A stretch of 64,000 nt of DNA from CAWUEX02 sp963921305. Lineage in GTDB: Bacteria > Pseudomonadota > Alphaproteobacteria > Rhodospirillales > Rhodospirillaceae. Under the pieces are notes generated by a model, which was given only the letters and a program-made list of their open reading frames with translations, searched no databases and had not been told where the DNA came from. Shown here one piece after another: positions 47,022 to 55,758 of this stretch. Where the stretch lies: the NCBI GenBank assembly GCA_963921305.4, contig CAWUEX030000002.1, forward strand, positions 3,534,001-3,598,000, read 5' to 3'. The translations under genes and the position numbers were made by a program. Position 1 is the stretch's first letter. Every line of letters begins with the position of its first letter.

Positions 47022-47777
47022 TCATCCCAACTTGACGGACACGCCGCCGTCGGCGGTGAGCGCGCTGCCGGTGACGAAACTCGCATCGTCGGACAGTAGA
47101 AACAGCGCTGCCTGGGCGATCTCCTCGGGCGCGGCCATGCGCCCCAGCGGATGCAACTGGGCGACGGTGTCGTGCACGCCGGGATCGTCCCCCGCCATGG
47201 CGGTGCGCGTGCCGCCGGGCAGCAGCGTGTTGACGCGGATACCGGCGGCGCCGTGGTCGCAGGCCAGCGACATCGCCAGACCGTTCAGTCCGGCCTTGGA
47301 GGCGGCGTAGGCGGCCATGCCCGGCAGGCCGCCGTTGGCGTGGCCGACGAACGACGAGGTCAACACAATCGAACCGCCGCCGCGCTGCGTCAGTGCCGGA
47401 ATTTGATGCTTGGCGGCGAAGAACGCACTGGTGAGATTGGTTGAGATCACCGCCTGCCAATTCGCGCCCGGCATGTCGGGCAAGGCGCACATTTCCCCCA
47501 CAATGCCGGCGTTGTTGAAGGCACCGTCCAGTCCGCCGAATTCAGAGACGGCCATCTCCACCAAAGCAGCAGCGTAGGACTCCTCCGCCACGTCTCCGGC
47601 CAGCGCGGCGGCCTGACCGCCGTTCGCTCTGATCTCGGCGACACGGTCGTCCAGCAACGCACGGCGGCGCGCGCCGAGCACCACGCACGCGCCTTCCCGC
47701 GCAAATAGATCAGCGGCAGCTGCGCCGATGCCGCTGCTGGCGCCGGTGATGAGGATGACTTTCTTGTTGAGACGCAT
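47022..47777 (-). CDS. SDR family oxidoreductase
   Basis: A 251-residue classical short-chain dehydrogenase with the cofactor loop ITGASSGIGAAAADLF, the NNAG structural motif (FNNAGIVGEM), the active-site Ser (LTSSFVGHAN), the catalytic YAASK, and the late RVNTLLPGGTRT. Arg-rich ARRRALLDD after strand 2 favours NADP(H). The substrate is unknown. It is a stand-alone gene on the minus strand. Confidence 0.94.
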   Translation of the reverse strand: MRLNKKVILITGASSGIGAAAADLFAREGACVVLGARRRALLDDRVAEIRANGGQAAALAGDVAEESYAAALVEMAVSEFGGLDGAFNNAGIVGEMCALPDMPGANWQAVISTNLTSAFFAAKHQIPALTQRGGGSIVLTSSFVGHANGGLPGMAAYAASKAGLNGLAMSLACDHGAAGIRVNTLLPGGTRTAMAGDDPGVHDTVAQLHPLGRMAAPEEIAQAALFLLSDDASFVTGSALTADGGVSVKLG

Positions 47778-47882
47778 GACGTGTTTCTTCCCAAAGCTGA
47801 TTGAAGTGCTTTGGTAAGTACCGCAGGTGCGCCAAGCGACCCGTTTCTTGCGATGCGTGTGTAAGTTTGTACGCGCCTTGCC

Positions 47883-48710
47883 CTACTCCGCGACGATCGG
47901 CCGGCCCTCAGCCAGGGCCTGGCGGATTTGCTCCACCGTGGGCGCGAACTCCGTTTCCACGACTCCTTCATCCACAGCCCGCCAGTCATCGTAGGCCCTC
48001 ACGGCATCAGCAAACTCGTTCAATGTGAAGTAAGACATGAACAACAGGCGATGCGTTGCCGCAATGTTATCTTCGTCCAGGGTGCTTCCGAACCGGAGCG
48101 TGCGCTCTGCATGAACCACGGCGGCCGCATAGTCACCCTGCTGGAAATCCCGCAAGGCTTTCGTCTGCTCCAATGCCGCGAGCTCGTACAGGTTCAGCCA
48201 ATCTGTTTCTGCTTGTTTAGTGAGGACAGCGATCCGCTCGTCCGCTTTTTCTATATCGCCGCTGGCAATGGCGTTTCTGGCTGTACGGAGCCGATTGCCG
48301 AAAAGCGAGCGTACTCCGTTACCGCTATTGAGCTGATATGTGAAAACGACTTGGCGCTTTTCAGGAAGCGTATAGTCATCCCCCTCGCCAGGCACGGGAT
48401 AGGTCCACTTCGCCAAGGCCTCCAGCGCACTCTCGTTGAAGTCTCCGGGCGGATAAGAATCAATGACGAAGGCATCGGCAACTGTGCCGTCTTCCTGGAT
48501 CGTCATACCCATATGGACCCAGCCATCTTTACCTTGCATAGCGGCTGCTCTGGGATAGCGCGGTTTAATGGGCTCAATTGGCGCAAACCGGCCCCAGCCA
48601 TACTCTTCAACGTTGCGCGTTTCGGGAAAGTCGATCTCCTGCACCAGCGCGGGAAAAGACTGAAGCGCTCCGAAAACGGCCACCCCTGCGGCGCTCAAGA
48701 TCATTCGCAT
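47883..48710 (-). CDS. Exported protein with TonB C-terminal domain and helical repeats
   Basis: A 275-residue protein with a Sec-like leader (ILSAAGVAVFGALQSFPALV). A TonB-C-like domain covers about residues 40-120: IKPRYPRAAAMQGKDGWVHM, IQEDGTVADAFVIDSYPPG and ALEALAKWTYPV. The second half is helical, in the style of tetratricopeptide repeats (ADERIAVLTK, YAAAVVHAERTLRF). There is no N-terminal TonB box-binding or Pro-rich spacer as in true TonB, so it probably does not energise transport. SD GGGAG precedes the start. Confidence 0.75.
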   Translation of the reverse strand: MRMILSAAGVAVFGALQSFPALVQEIDFPETRNVEEYGWGRFAPIEPIKPRYPRAAAMQGKDGWVHMGMTIQEDGTVADAFVIDSYPPGDFNESALEALAKWTYPVPGEGDDYTLPEKRQVVFTYQLNSGNGVRSLFGNRLRTARNAIASGDIEKADERIAVLTKQAETDWLNLYELAALEQTKALRDFQQGDYAAAVVHAERTLRFGSTLDEDNIAATHRLLFMSYFTLNEFADAVRAYDDWRAVDEGVVETEFAPTVEQIRQALAEGRPIVAE

Positions 48711-48850
48711 GGCGGGCTCTCCCTCCCAGTGGCTACATTTTCCTAGTTTAAGGAGATATTCTACCTAGTAACAACCACCACGGCTCCCCCAAGCCGATTA
48801 AACTTCTGAATCAAGACCGTGATGACCACACAGATAAAGGACGCGCCGCC

Positions 48851-49582
48851 ATGAAAGCCTTGCTCTCCCTTTTGACTCTCATATCGCTGTTCTTCGCGGG
48901 TATCGCGGCCGCCCAGGACACCAAACCGGTGCCGCAGATTCCGCCGCGGCCGGAGAAAGGCGAGATGTCATTCTTCATCACCAGCGTGGGCCTGGGCGAC
49001 GGCGCCAACCTGGGCGGCTTGGCCGGGGCGGATGCCCACTGCCAGAAGCTGGCCGAGGAGTCAGAGCAACCCGGCGCGGCGGGCCGCACCTGGCGGGCCT
49101 ATCTGTCGACCCAGGCCGCGCCCGGTGTACCGGCCATCAACGCGCGCGACCGCATCGGCCTGGGCCCGTGGTACAACGCCAAGGGCGTGCGCATCGCCGT
49201 CAACAATGCCGACCTGCACGGCGACACCATCGAGCTGGCGCGCAAGGGCAACATTCTCAACATCAACACCGCGCTGGATGAGTTCGGCAACCGGGTGGCC
49301 GGGGAAGTGCGGATCGTCGGAATGGAGGGCATGCGCAACCAGCATGATATCCTCACCGGCACCAAGGCGGACGGCACCGCTTTTACCGATGACTTCGACC
49401 GCACGTGCAACAACTGGACCAGCAGTGCCGAAACCGGCAGCGCCAACGTCGGCCATCACGACCGCCTGACCAGCTTCACCAGCATGTCGTGGAACGACGC
49501 CCATGCCTCCATCGGCTGCAGCCAGGAGAACCTCATCGCCACCGGCGGCGCCGGGCAGTTTTATTGTTTTGCGATTGATTGA
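48851..49582 (+). CDS. Exported DUF1554-like (collagen-endostatin/lectin-like) protein
   Basis: A 243-residue protein with a signal peptide ending in AAAQ. The mature part starts SFFITSVGLGDGANLGGLAG and ADAHCQKLAEE, followed by TWRAYLSTQ, RDRIGLGPWYNAKG and a C-terminal YCFAID. The GNLGG...GADA.C pattern and the late Cys residues match the DUF1554 type of extracellular lectin-like fold. Function unknown; secreted or periplasmic. AAGGA lies 10 bases before the ATG. It stands alone. Confidence 0.7.
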   Translation: MKALLSLLTLISLFFAGIAAAQDTKPVPQIPPRPEKGEMSFFITSVGLGDGANLGGLAGADAHCQKLAEESEQPGAAGRTWRAYLSTQAAPGVPAINARDRIGLGPWYNAKGVRIAVNNADLHGDTIELARKGNILNINTALDEFGNRVAGEVRIVGMEGMRNQHDILTGTKADGTAFTDDFDRTCNNWTSSAETGSANVGHHDRLTSFTSMSWNDAHASIGCSQENLIATGGAGQFYCFAID

Positions 49583-49626
49583 TCGCGCGGATCGCGCAGC
49601 GGATTGAAATAGCTGCGTACGATTGG

Positions 49627-50370
49627 TTAGGCCTTAGCGTCATCCTCTGGTTTTGCTTCAGGCGCGTTCGGATCAGGAATGGCGCGGTTGTTTTCAACGC
49701 CATCGGCAGGAAGCGGTGAGGCTCTTGCCCCATCATTGCCCTGTTGAGTCCCGGCGTCTGAGTCCAAGGGATGCTTCCCTTTTGTAACTCGCCTCTTTTC
49801 AGTCCCGAATACGTTACCCGCCGCTTGGGTCAATCGCGCCATCAAATTTTCCCAAGCAAAACCTGATAAGATTCCCAGTGATAAGTAGGCCATGTGGTTT
49901 AATGTTCCCATTGCCGCTTCGTTATCGTCGGGCATCGCTCCGCCTTGAGGTGAGAAGACTATTAATCCCCCCTGAACAAGCGCAAAGCTCGCAACTCCCA
50001 TGAGGCTCACGGCAAAGGGCGACAGCAAGTATGAACCAATGTACTGAGCGCTAAACACCCTTCTTTCAGCCGCATAATATTGTAGGAAGTAAAGTCCTCG
50101 CATGATCATACCAATCACTGCGCCGCTGACCGTCAACACAAACGGACCAGACATCGGTTTATCGAATGCAGGGGTTAGAATGGGCAATAGTGAGGACGCT
50201 ATCGATTTGTCACCGAAAACAAAATCGATAGCAAAAAAACCAGCAAATATTGCGACCGAGATTTGATATGCCGCGACGAGAGTAGCGAGATACCCGTTGA
50301 ATTCCGGCACTGCCTGAATTTGGCCTTCTCCAAGTGCCGGTGGTGTCGGATGGGGCTCTGACATTTTCAA
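49627..50370 (-). CDS. Four-helix membrane protein of unknown function
   Basis: A 247-residue protein with hydrophobic segments near 30-50, 80-100, 120-145 and 160-180, then a 60-residue hydrophilic tail rich in Pro, Asp and Glu. SGAVIGMIMRGLYFL, then GSYLLSPFAVSLMGVASFAL and LSLGILSGFAWENLMARLTQ are the best-conserved-looking parts. The order of segments resembles the membrane protein at 54824-55582, though identity is low. It is AT-richer than its neighbours. No family name can be given. Confidence 0.7.
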   Translation of the reverse strand: MKMSEPHPTPPALGEGQIQAVPEFNGYLATLVAAYQISVAIFAGFFAIDFVFGDKSIASSLLPILTPAFDKPMSGPFVLTVSGAVIGMIMRGLYFLQYYAAERRVFSAQYIGSYLLSPFAVSLMGVASFALVQGGLIVFSPQGGAMPDDNEAAMGTLNHMAYLSLGILSGFAWENLMARLTQAAGNVFGTEKRRVTKGKHPLDSDAGTQQGNDGARASPLPADGVENNRAIPDPNAPEAKPEDDAKA

Positions 50371-50576
50371 CTCCTGCTAGGGCCGTATGCTAATCAGACC
50401 GAGATTACCAAAGGTTGCATCTCAAGCGAGGCTCAATCAATAGCCCATGTTCTTTCTATGCCTGTCACGCCACCACTACTTTCACCACTGAGCCGACGCC
50501 ATACGCTTCCGGACCTAGCCGTTTCAGCCGTGGCTCGGCAGACTTGAGGCGGATCATCAAATTAGGGAGGCTTCCA

Positions 50577-51608
50577 ATGCACCGCCGCACGCTATTAAAA
50601 ACTGCTTCAGCCGCGGCGCTGGCCGCTTCCACCGGAGTCTCTGCGAACACCCGCGTCGCCCGGGCGGATGACCATGAGCGCGCGGGGTCCCGCCCCGCCT
50701 ACACCGCCGCGGTGGCGCGGCTGCCCGCACTCGTGCCGCCCTCCGCCGATGCGCTGGAGGACATCCGCCGCCGCAATACCGAGGCCTTTGTCGAGGCCAT
50801 TGAGACGATCATGCGCAGCACGCCGAAGCCGCGCGTGGTGTCGTTTCCGGTGCTGATGTACACCTCGTCGCGCCGGGCGGTGTCGGGCGTGCCGATGGAA
50901 ATGGTGGCGCAAGACCTCGTCTCCCAGCCGCTGGATCAAACCATCTGGAAACCGGTGATCGAAGCCTGCCGCCGCCATGACTGCTACGTCGCCACCAGCA
51001 CGCAGGAGAAAGTGCCGCAGCTGCCGGGCACCTACTTCCACACTGGCTTCATCATGGGGCCGGAAGGTCTGGTGCTGCGCTCACCCAAAGTACAGGCGCC
51101 GAGCGCGCCCCGGGTGAGTTTCATCCGCGATATCCTGGATGACTACAAAGCCGCCTTCGGGCCGGACTCCATTCTGCCGGTGGCCAAGACTCCCATCGGC
51201 ACGCTGGCCTGTTACGTCGAAGGCGAGGCCCAGGTGCTGGAAGCGTCGCGGCTGCTGGCGTCAAAAGGCGCGGAGGTGATTTTGCATACCGGGCAAGAAG
51301 CCGACGAGGTGCCGTGGGTGTCGTTGAAACGCGCCATCGCCTATCAGAACCATGTATACCTGCTGACCGGCACAACCTCGCGCAACATCTACACTGAACC
51401 CGATGGCTCCATGCGCGACGACTGGGCTGGAGGTTCATCCACCATCTGTGGCCCGATGGGCGAACTGCTGGCGGAGATGGGTGGCCGCGATGAAGGGTTT
51501 GTCACGGCGGAGGTCGACCTCGCCCACCTGGACGAGGCCCGCGCCGAATTCGAGCGCGACACGGTCCCGGCGTGGGCGCTGTATGAGGACTTGTATAAGG
51601 CGCGCTAG
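50577..51608 (+). CDS. Tat-exported nitrilase-superfamily-like protein
   Basis: A 343-residue protein with a Tat leader (HRRTLLKTASAAALAASTG). The fold looks like a carbon-nitrogen hydrolase: YFHTGFIMGPEGLVLRSPK with the catalytic Lys position, and IGTLACYVEGEAQVLEASRL with the catalytic Cys, followed by GAEVILHTGQ. The first catalytic residue, Glu in FPE of active nitrilases, is Val here (VVSFPVLMYT), so activity may be altered. The ATG at 50577 has AGGGAGG upstream. The substrate is unknown. It stands alone. Confidence 0.8.
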   Translation: MHRRTLLKTASAAALAASTGVSANTRVARADDHERAGSRPAYTAAVARLPALVPPSADALEDIRRRNTEAFVEAIETIMRSTPKPRVVSFPVLMYTSSRRAVSGVPMEMVAQDLVSQPLDQTIWKPVIEACRRHDCYVATSTQEKVPQLPGTYFHTGFIMGPEGLVLRSPKVQAPSAPRVSFIRDILDDYKAAFGPDSILPVAKTPIGTLACYVEGEAQVLEASRLLASKGAEVILHTGQEADEVPWVSLKRAIAYQNHVYLLTGTTSRNIYTEPDGSMRDDWAGGSSTICGPMGELLAEMGGRDEGFVTAEVDLAHLDEARAEFERDTVPAWALYEDLYKAR

Positions 51609-51772
51609 CGGCGGTGCCACCCGTCTGCGGGATACGAACATATATACTGCTTGAGGTTTTCCGGTTTTTCCGCTTAGGTTGTAGCGGTTACTGGCGTCAG
51701 TAGAGACGTTTTCGCAGCCTCAGAGGGTGGACTAACCATCCCGGTTAAGGCTCAAAACGGGGGGACGCCAAA

Positions 51773-52957
51773 ATGGAAGACGATTTTCAGTCCGTCTTTA
51801 GCAAGTCGACTGACCTTAAAGCTCTATTCGGCGTGCCGATGCAGCGCGCCGCTTATAGCGACCGAACCGCCCACCTCATGGCATGCTTGGCGCAAGCCGC
51901 TTATTACCGCTTCGAAGGCGGGACCGATTTCGTCGAATGGGTTACTGATCTGGTCGCAATACGGGATGACTTAACAGAGGACAAAGCCAAAGAGCTCCTG
52001 TCCAAGTTTGCCGCCCAGGTTCAAGAGAAAAGCACTGCCAATCGTGACAAGCTGGAGGCAGGACTCAGGAGCGGCGGCTTCAAGCTGCTAGAAACGATCG
52101 AAGACAAGCCAACCGATACGCAAGGTTTTCTGGCGCTGCGCGACGCGAAGAACCCGAAAAACCGATTTCTAGTGCTCGCGTTCCGCGGCACCGAGCCCAA
52201 AAAATGGAAAGATTGGAAAACTGACTTTAAGGGACGGCTGATCGAGCCCATGGGCGGTAGACCAGACGAGCGCGTCCACGAAGGATTCCATGACGCCTTT
52301 CAAGCGGTCACGGGTCAGATCAAAGACGCCCTTGCCGAACATGGCGGTCCGCCCATTTATACGACCGGCCATTCCCTCGGTGGCGCCTTAGCCGTGCTAG
52401 CCACCCGCTTTATCGCCAAAGACAGTCAAGGCGCCTGTTATACCTTTGGCGCGCCCCGCGTCGGCAACGACAAACTCGACGATATCATGTTCACGCCCAT
52501 ATACCGCGTCGTGCACGGAGCCGACGCTGTTGCACGGGTGCCACCCTCGAAATGGTATTTCCGGGTGTTTTCTTTTCTGGTTGATTTCGTGCCCCTCTGG
52601 CGCGAGCAAATTCGCGCTGCCGTGCGGTGGATCAACCTCAACTTCGGCGGTTACATCCACTTCGGCGACATGCGCTACATCAATACCGAAGGCGTGGCTA
52701 GCGACAAGCTCGGGATTCACTCCAACCCGCACCTCTTGGCGCGCCTCTATTGGTTAGGGATGCGTCTGATCTCCACAAAGGGCGCCGCCGCAATCGGCGA
52801 CCACTCCATGTCGCTCTACCGCCGGAAACTCAGGCAGCACGCGATCAATCGGTACTTACGCGCCATGGAAGAGTGCAAGGCCGGTGAGACGCCTCCGCTG
52901 ATCGGCCAAGACGGTGATACAGACTCCCATTCTAATGAAGAAGGCGAAAAACCATGA
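51773..52957 (+). CDS. Class 3 lipase family protein
   Basis: A 394-residue alpha/beta hydrolase without a signal peptide. FLVLAFRGTEPKKWKDWKTD (oxyanion strand), the nucleophile elbow YTTGHSLGGALAVLA, GAPRVGNDKLDD, a catalytic Asp in VVHGADAVARVP and a likely His in IGDHSMSLY are all present. The last 25 residues are acidic and disordered. The stop overlaps the next gene by 4 bases (ATGA). It is the first gene of a lipase-lipoprotein-small protein-ankyrin unit, an arrangement reminiscent of secreted phospholipase effectors with immunity lipoproteins. No secretion gene is nearby. Confidence 0.9.
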   Translation: MEDDFQSVFSKSTDLKALFGVPMQRAAYSDRTAHLMACLAQAAYYRFEGGTDFVEWVTDLVAIRDDLTEDKAKELLSKFAAQVQEKSTANRDKLEAGLRSGGFKLLETIEDKPTDTQGFLALRDAKNPKNRFLVLAFRGTEPKKWKDWKTDFKGRLIEPMGGRPDERVHEGFHDAFQAVTGQIKDALAEHGGPPIYTTGHSLGGALAVLATRFIAKDSQGACYTFGAPRVGNDKLDDIMFTPIYRVVHGADAVARVPPSKWYFRVFSFLVDFVPLWREQIRAAVRWINLNFGGYIHFGDMRYINTEGVASDKLGIHSNPHLLARLYWLGMRLISTKGAAAIGDHSMSLYRRKLRQHAINRYLRAMEECKAGETPPLIGQDGDTDSHSNEEGEKP

Positions 52958-53502
52958 CGCAAAATATTTTGAAGATCTGTTTGGTGGCCATTGCTGCAAC
53001 GGCGTTGATGGGTTGCGTCCGCATTCCGCCGGAAGCGATTACTCTAAATCAAAAAGTCTCTTCGGGTATTGAGGCCATGAGAGAGAACTCGGAAGCCGTG
53101 ATTGTCGCATGGAGAGATACGGCGCTCACTATCAGCGATGAGCGCTTTGACGAAGTGTATGACGCGGTGGAGACAAGATATCGAGATCGCAGAAACATCC
53201 CTCCGGGAACAGCACTAAGCAGCGACCAAGTTCGAGATGTCGCAGCTTTGGTTTCACTCGTTCGAGACGAAGTCCGTTCCAAAATTTATGACTACGTCGA
53301 CGAGATGATCAAAACGAACAATAAAAATGCTGAGGATGTCATTAGCGCGAACGATGGCGTTACAGACCTGCTAATAAGCGCACAGTCCGTAATCGACTCA
53401 AGAACGGCTGTTGTCAACGAACTAAAGTCTTTATCGCCTGTTACGACGGACGTTCTCGATTTTTTGAATCAGACGCAGGCAGACATCTTGAACGCGCTTT
53501 AG
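52954..53502 (+). CDS. Lipoprotein, partner of the lipase
   Basis: A 182-residue protein with a lipoprotein leader (LVAIAATALMGCVRIPPEA; lipobox LMGC). The mature part is helical and charged: IEAMRENSEAVIVAWRDTAL, ERFDEVYDAVETRYRDRRN, SLVRDEVRSKIYDYVDEMIK. There is no recognised family. Its start overlaps the lipase stop as ATGA, so both are made together. If the lipase acts on membranes, a periplasm-facing lipoprotein would be a natural inhibitor; this is inference. The DNA is AT-richer than the lipase gene's, suggesting a patchwork origin. Confidence 0.8.
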   Translation: MTQNILKICLVAIAATALMGCVRIPPEAITLNQKVSSGIEAMRENSEAVIVAWRDTALTISDERFDEVYDAVETRYRDRRNIPPGTALSSDQVRDVAALVSLVRDEVRSKIYDYVDEMIKTNNKNAEDVISANDGVTDLLISAQSVIDSRTAVVNELKSLSPVTTDVLDFLNQTQADILNAL

Positions 53503-53547
53503 TAACAAGTTTTACGCAATCATTTTCAAAGAAATAGGAGAAAGCAC

Positions 53548-53799
53548 GTGAGTAGAATGGGCCGTTTGCAAAGAGAATTTGGGGACGACATTAAAGAAAT
53601 CGCAGATGAGGTTTTAGATGAGCTGCCCCTATCACGCCCTCAGTTGCGGGCCGCATTTACCGACAGTGAACTAGAGGAGATCAATCAACTGATCGAAGAA
53701 GTCAGGGCAGCACAAGACGAGAACACAAAAGTAGCAAAACTACTGAATCGCGGTGAAACAGCATTAAAACTCATACGGGGCCTTGGCGTAGGTGTGTAA
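53548..53799 (+). CDS. Small helical protein of the lipase unit
   Basis: An 83-residue protein from a GTG start preceded by AGGAGAAAGCAC. It is highly helical: LQREFGDDIKEIADEVLDEL, FTDSELEEINQLIEEVRAAQ and LLNRGETALKLIRGLG. No family is known. It is 45 bases after the lipoprotein gene and 62 bases before the ankyrin-like gene start, all on the same strand. Being acidic, soluble and without an export signal, it could be a cytoplasmic partner or regulator. Confidence 0.7.
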   Translation: MSRMGRLQREFGDDIKEIADEVLDELPLSRPQLRAAFTDSELEEINQLIEEVRAAQDENTKVAKLLNRGETALKLIRGLGVGV

Positions 53800-53861
53800 G
53801 GTTTAGCGCCGTTATGCCTTCAAGTCCTTTCAGGCAAATTTGCAGCAAGTGTTCCTCAGGC

Positions 53862-54827
53862 ATGAATTTCAAGTGCGTCATCACTTTGTTTGCATGCGCG
53901 ATGCTTGTTACTACCGGCGTGTCAACCGGTGGGGAGAGATTTTTCGCCCAGGCACTTGCTGCCGAAACACATGATCAGCGAACCGCGGCAAAAGACACTG
54001 AAACTCGGCAACTCCCTTCCCCAGCCTATGACGACAAGACGTCGTACGATCAAATAGCCGAAGTTCAAAATACAGAGAGTGCTGTTTCTGAGAATGAAAA
54101 CGAGATTGCCAGCCCCCCGGCTTGGGAGCGCCTTCGGAGCGCAATACTCGACAACGATAACGAGCAGGTTCGAGAATTGCTTGCCGACGGCGTCAGTTTT
54201 CCGACATCGACGGACTTAGAAGGCATTTCATACTCACCAGTAGGTTTGGCTCTGCTGACAGCAGACCGGAAGACGTTGACAGCTGTATTGGAAAGCATCG
54301 GTTATCAGGACCAAGCCATCGGAACTGGACTGACGGTGCTGACCTTCGCAATTCTCATGGGGCGCGAGGAGTTCGCGACGGACATGGCGGAGAGGGGGTT
54401 ACCGATCGTGCCCCTAACTAAAGCTGGATTATCGCCAAAAGAAATCGCGAAAAAGTTAGAATATGAGGAATTGAGTAAGTTGCTGCCTGCCACCTCGATC
54501 GACCTAAACGCGCTTAAGCGAAACCCCGACATTGACGGTCTAGTTGAGCTTCTCGAACATGTATGCCGGACCGGAGATGCCGATGACATAACGGACGAAG
54601 AATTCGAGGCGTTAAGGATAACGTTAGTCAGTGCAGAGATTAACGTGTGTGAAAAGAGCAAAACTGGAATTAAGCCCATCCAATACAGGGACATCTGCGA
54701 TACAAATCGAGAGAAAGAGCCAGATGTGCGTTTTAAACAAATAGTTGAGCTAATAAAGCAAGAGCAGAATAATCTAACTTGGCTTGAACGTAGGGTGGCA
54801 AATCCTAGGTCTGGGACTACATGTTAA
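53862..54827 (+). CDS. Exported ankyrin-like protein of the lipase unit
   Basis: About 321 residues, with a leader NFKCVITLFACAMLVTTGVS from the ATG at 53862 (the frame opens at 53814). The middle has loose ankyrin-type helices: AWERLRSAILDNDNEQVREL, LADGVSF, SYSPVGLALLTADRKTLTAV, TVLTFAILMGREEFATDMAE and GLSPKEIAKKLEYEELSKL. The C-terminal third is helical with several Cys residues. Exported ankyrin-type proteins commonly neutralise or carry secreted enzymes; this is inference. It ends with a 4-base overlap on the convergent membrane gene. Confidence 0.7.
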   Translation: MNFKCVITLFACAMLVTTGVSTGGERFFAQALAAETHDQRTAAKDTETRQLPSPAYDDKTSYDQIAEVQNTESAVSENENEIASPPAWERLRSAILDNDNEQVRELLADGVSFPTSTDLEGISYSPVGLALLTADRKTLTAVLESIGYQDQAIGTGLTVLTFAILMGREEFATDMAERGLPIVPLTKAGLSPKEIAKKLEYEELSKLLPATSIDLNALKRNPDIDGLVELLEHVCRTGDADDITDEEFEALRITLVSAEINVCEKSKTGIKPIQYRDICDTNREKEPDVRFKQIVELIKQEQNNLTWLERRVANPRSGTTC

Positions 54828-55582
54828 TGACCATGTGGATCTAAAGTCTCAAATTTTGACCTTAGTGTTCCCACTATCTCTTTACTTAGAAGCCCAGCCA
54901 AAAATGCGACTGTCGCAACCCCATGGAGGGTAATCTGTAAAACGGATAAGTCGGTATCATAAATTATATTTAAAACAAACTTGGCTTGAAGAACGCAATA
55001 GGCGATTACGCCAATAATCATTCCAACAACAATTTGAACACTAAAGAACGTAGCGGACTCGATTGTCCTCAAAGTATTAAGGCCCACCTCACTCACAGAT
55101 GTCGCAAAGCGTATAAATGCGCCAAGTGCTCCGCCGGTTAGTGCAATCAGTATGAAGGTGATGGAGTTCGGAATTTGCAGATAGAATGACGCTTGAGAAC
55201 GCAACTCATCCTGCTCTTCTTCTAGTGACACTAACTCCGCCACTTCTTGTTCGATATCTTTGAACTCTATATCAGGGACCGTCAACTCACTAGGGGCAGC
55301 TTCTCGCCTGAAAATCTGCTTCGCTATTTCAAGCTGCTCACCGAACACCAACTTGAGCGCCAGACCATCTGCAACTTGGCCGATTGCCTGACTCAGATCA
55401 TCGTCGTTATCAACGTAGGATTTTTGTATTTCCGCCAGAGCAACGATCAATCCAAAGAAAAGCGATATGGCAAAAGGTACGGCCCGATACCTAGTGAAGG
55501 AAATGGTCGTCTGAGCATCCGCGTCGGCTTGCGCAATATCGTCGTTTTTTGGACCAGGCGGTTCACTTACATGATCTGACAT
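54824..55582 (-). CDS. Membrane protein with a periplasmic or cytoplasmic helical loop
   Basis: A 252-residue protein with hydrophobic segments at about 30-50 (VPFAISLFFGLIVALAEIQ), 140-160 (SITFILIALTGGALGAFIRF), 185-210 (FFSVQIVVGMIIGVIAYCVL) and 220-245. Between the first two lies a charged, coiled-coil-like loop (DIEFKDIEQEVAELVSLEEE). The GGALGAFIR motif and the segment order recall the membrane protein at 49627-50370. It converges on the ankyrin-like gene, and both are AT-rich. Function unknown. Confidence 0.72.
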   Translation of the reverse strand: MSDHVSEPPGPKNDDIAQADADAQTTISFTRYRAVPFAISLFFGLIVALAEIQKSYVDNDDDLSQAIGQVADGLALKLVFGEQLEIAKQIFRREAAPSELTVPDIEFKDIEQEVAELVSLEEEQDELRSQASFYLQIPNSITFILIALTGGALGAFIRFATSVSEVGLNTLRTIESATFFSVQIVVGMIIGVIAYCVLQAKFVLNIIYDTDLSVLQITLHGVATVAFLAGLLSKEIVGTLRSKFETLDPHGH

Positions 55583-55758
55583 AAGGCCAATCTTTTTGCG
55601 CCGTTGATCACTATACAAAGTGTAATCATATTGGTTTATATTTACACTTATTTATTGAAGTGGATAAATAATTCTCTTTTTGACTTCCAACCAGAGTTGG
55701 GTACTGAATTCCAGAGAGATTCCTTGCCGGCCCGGGGTCTGTTCGAGGGTTTCACCCC

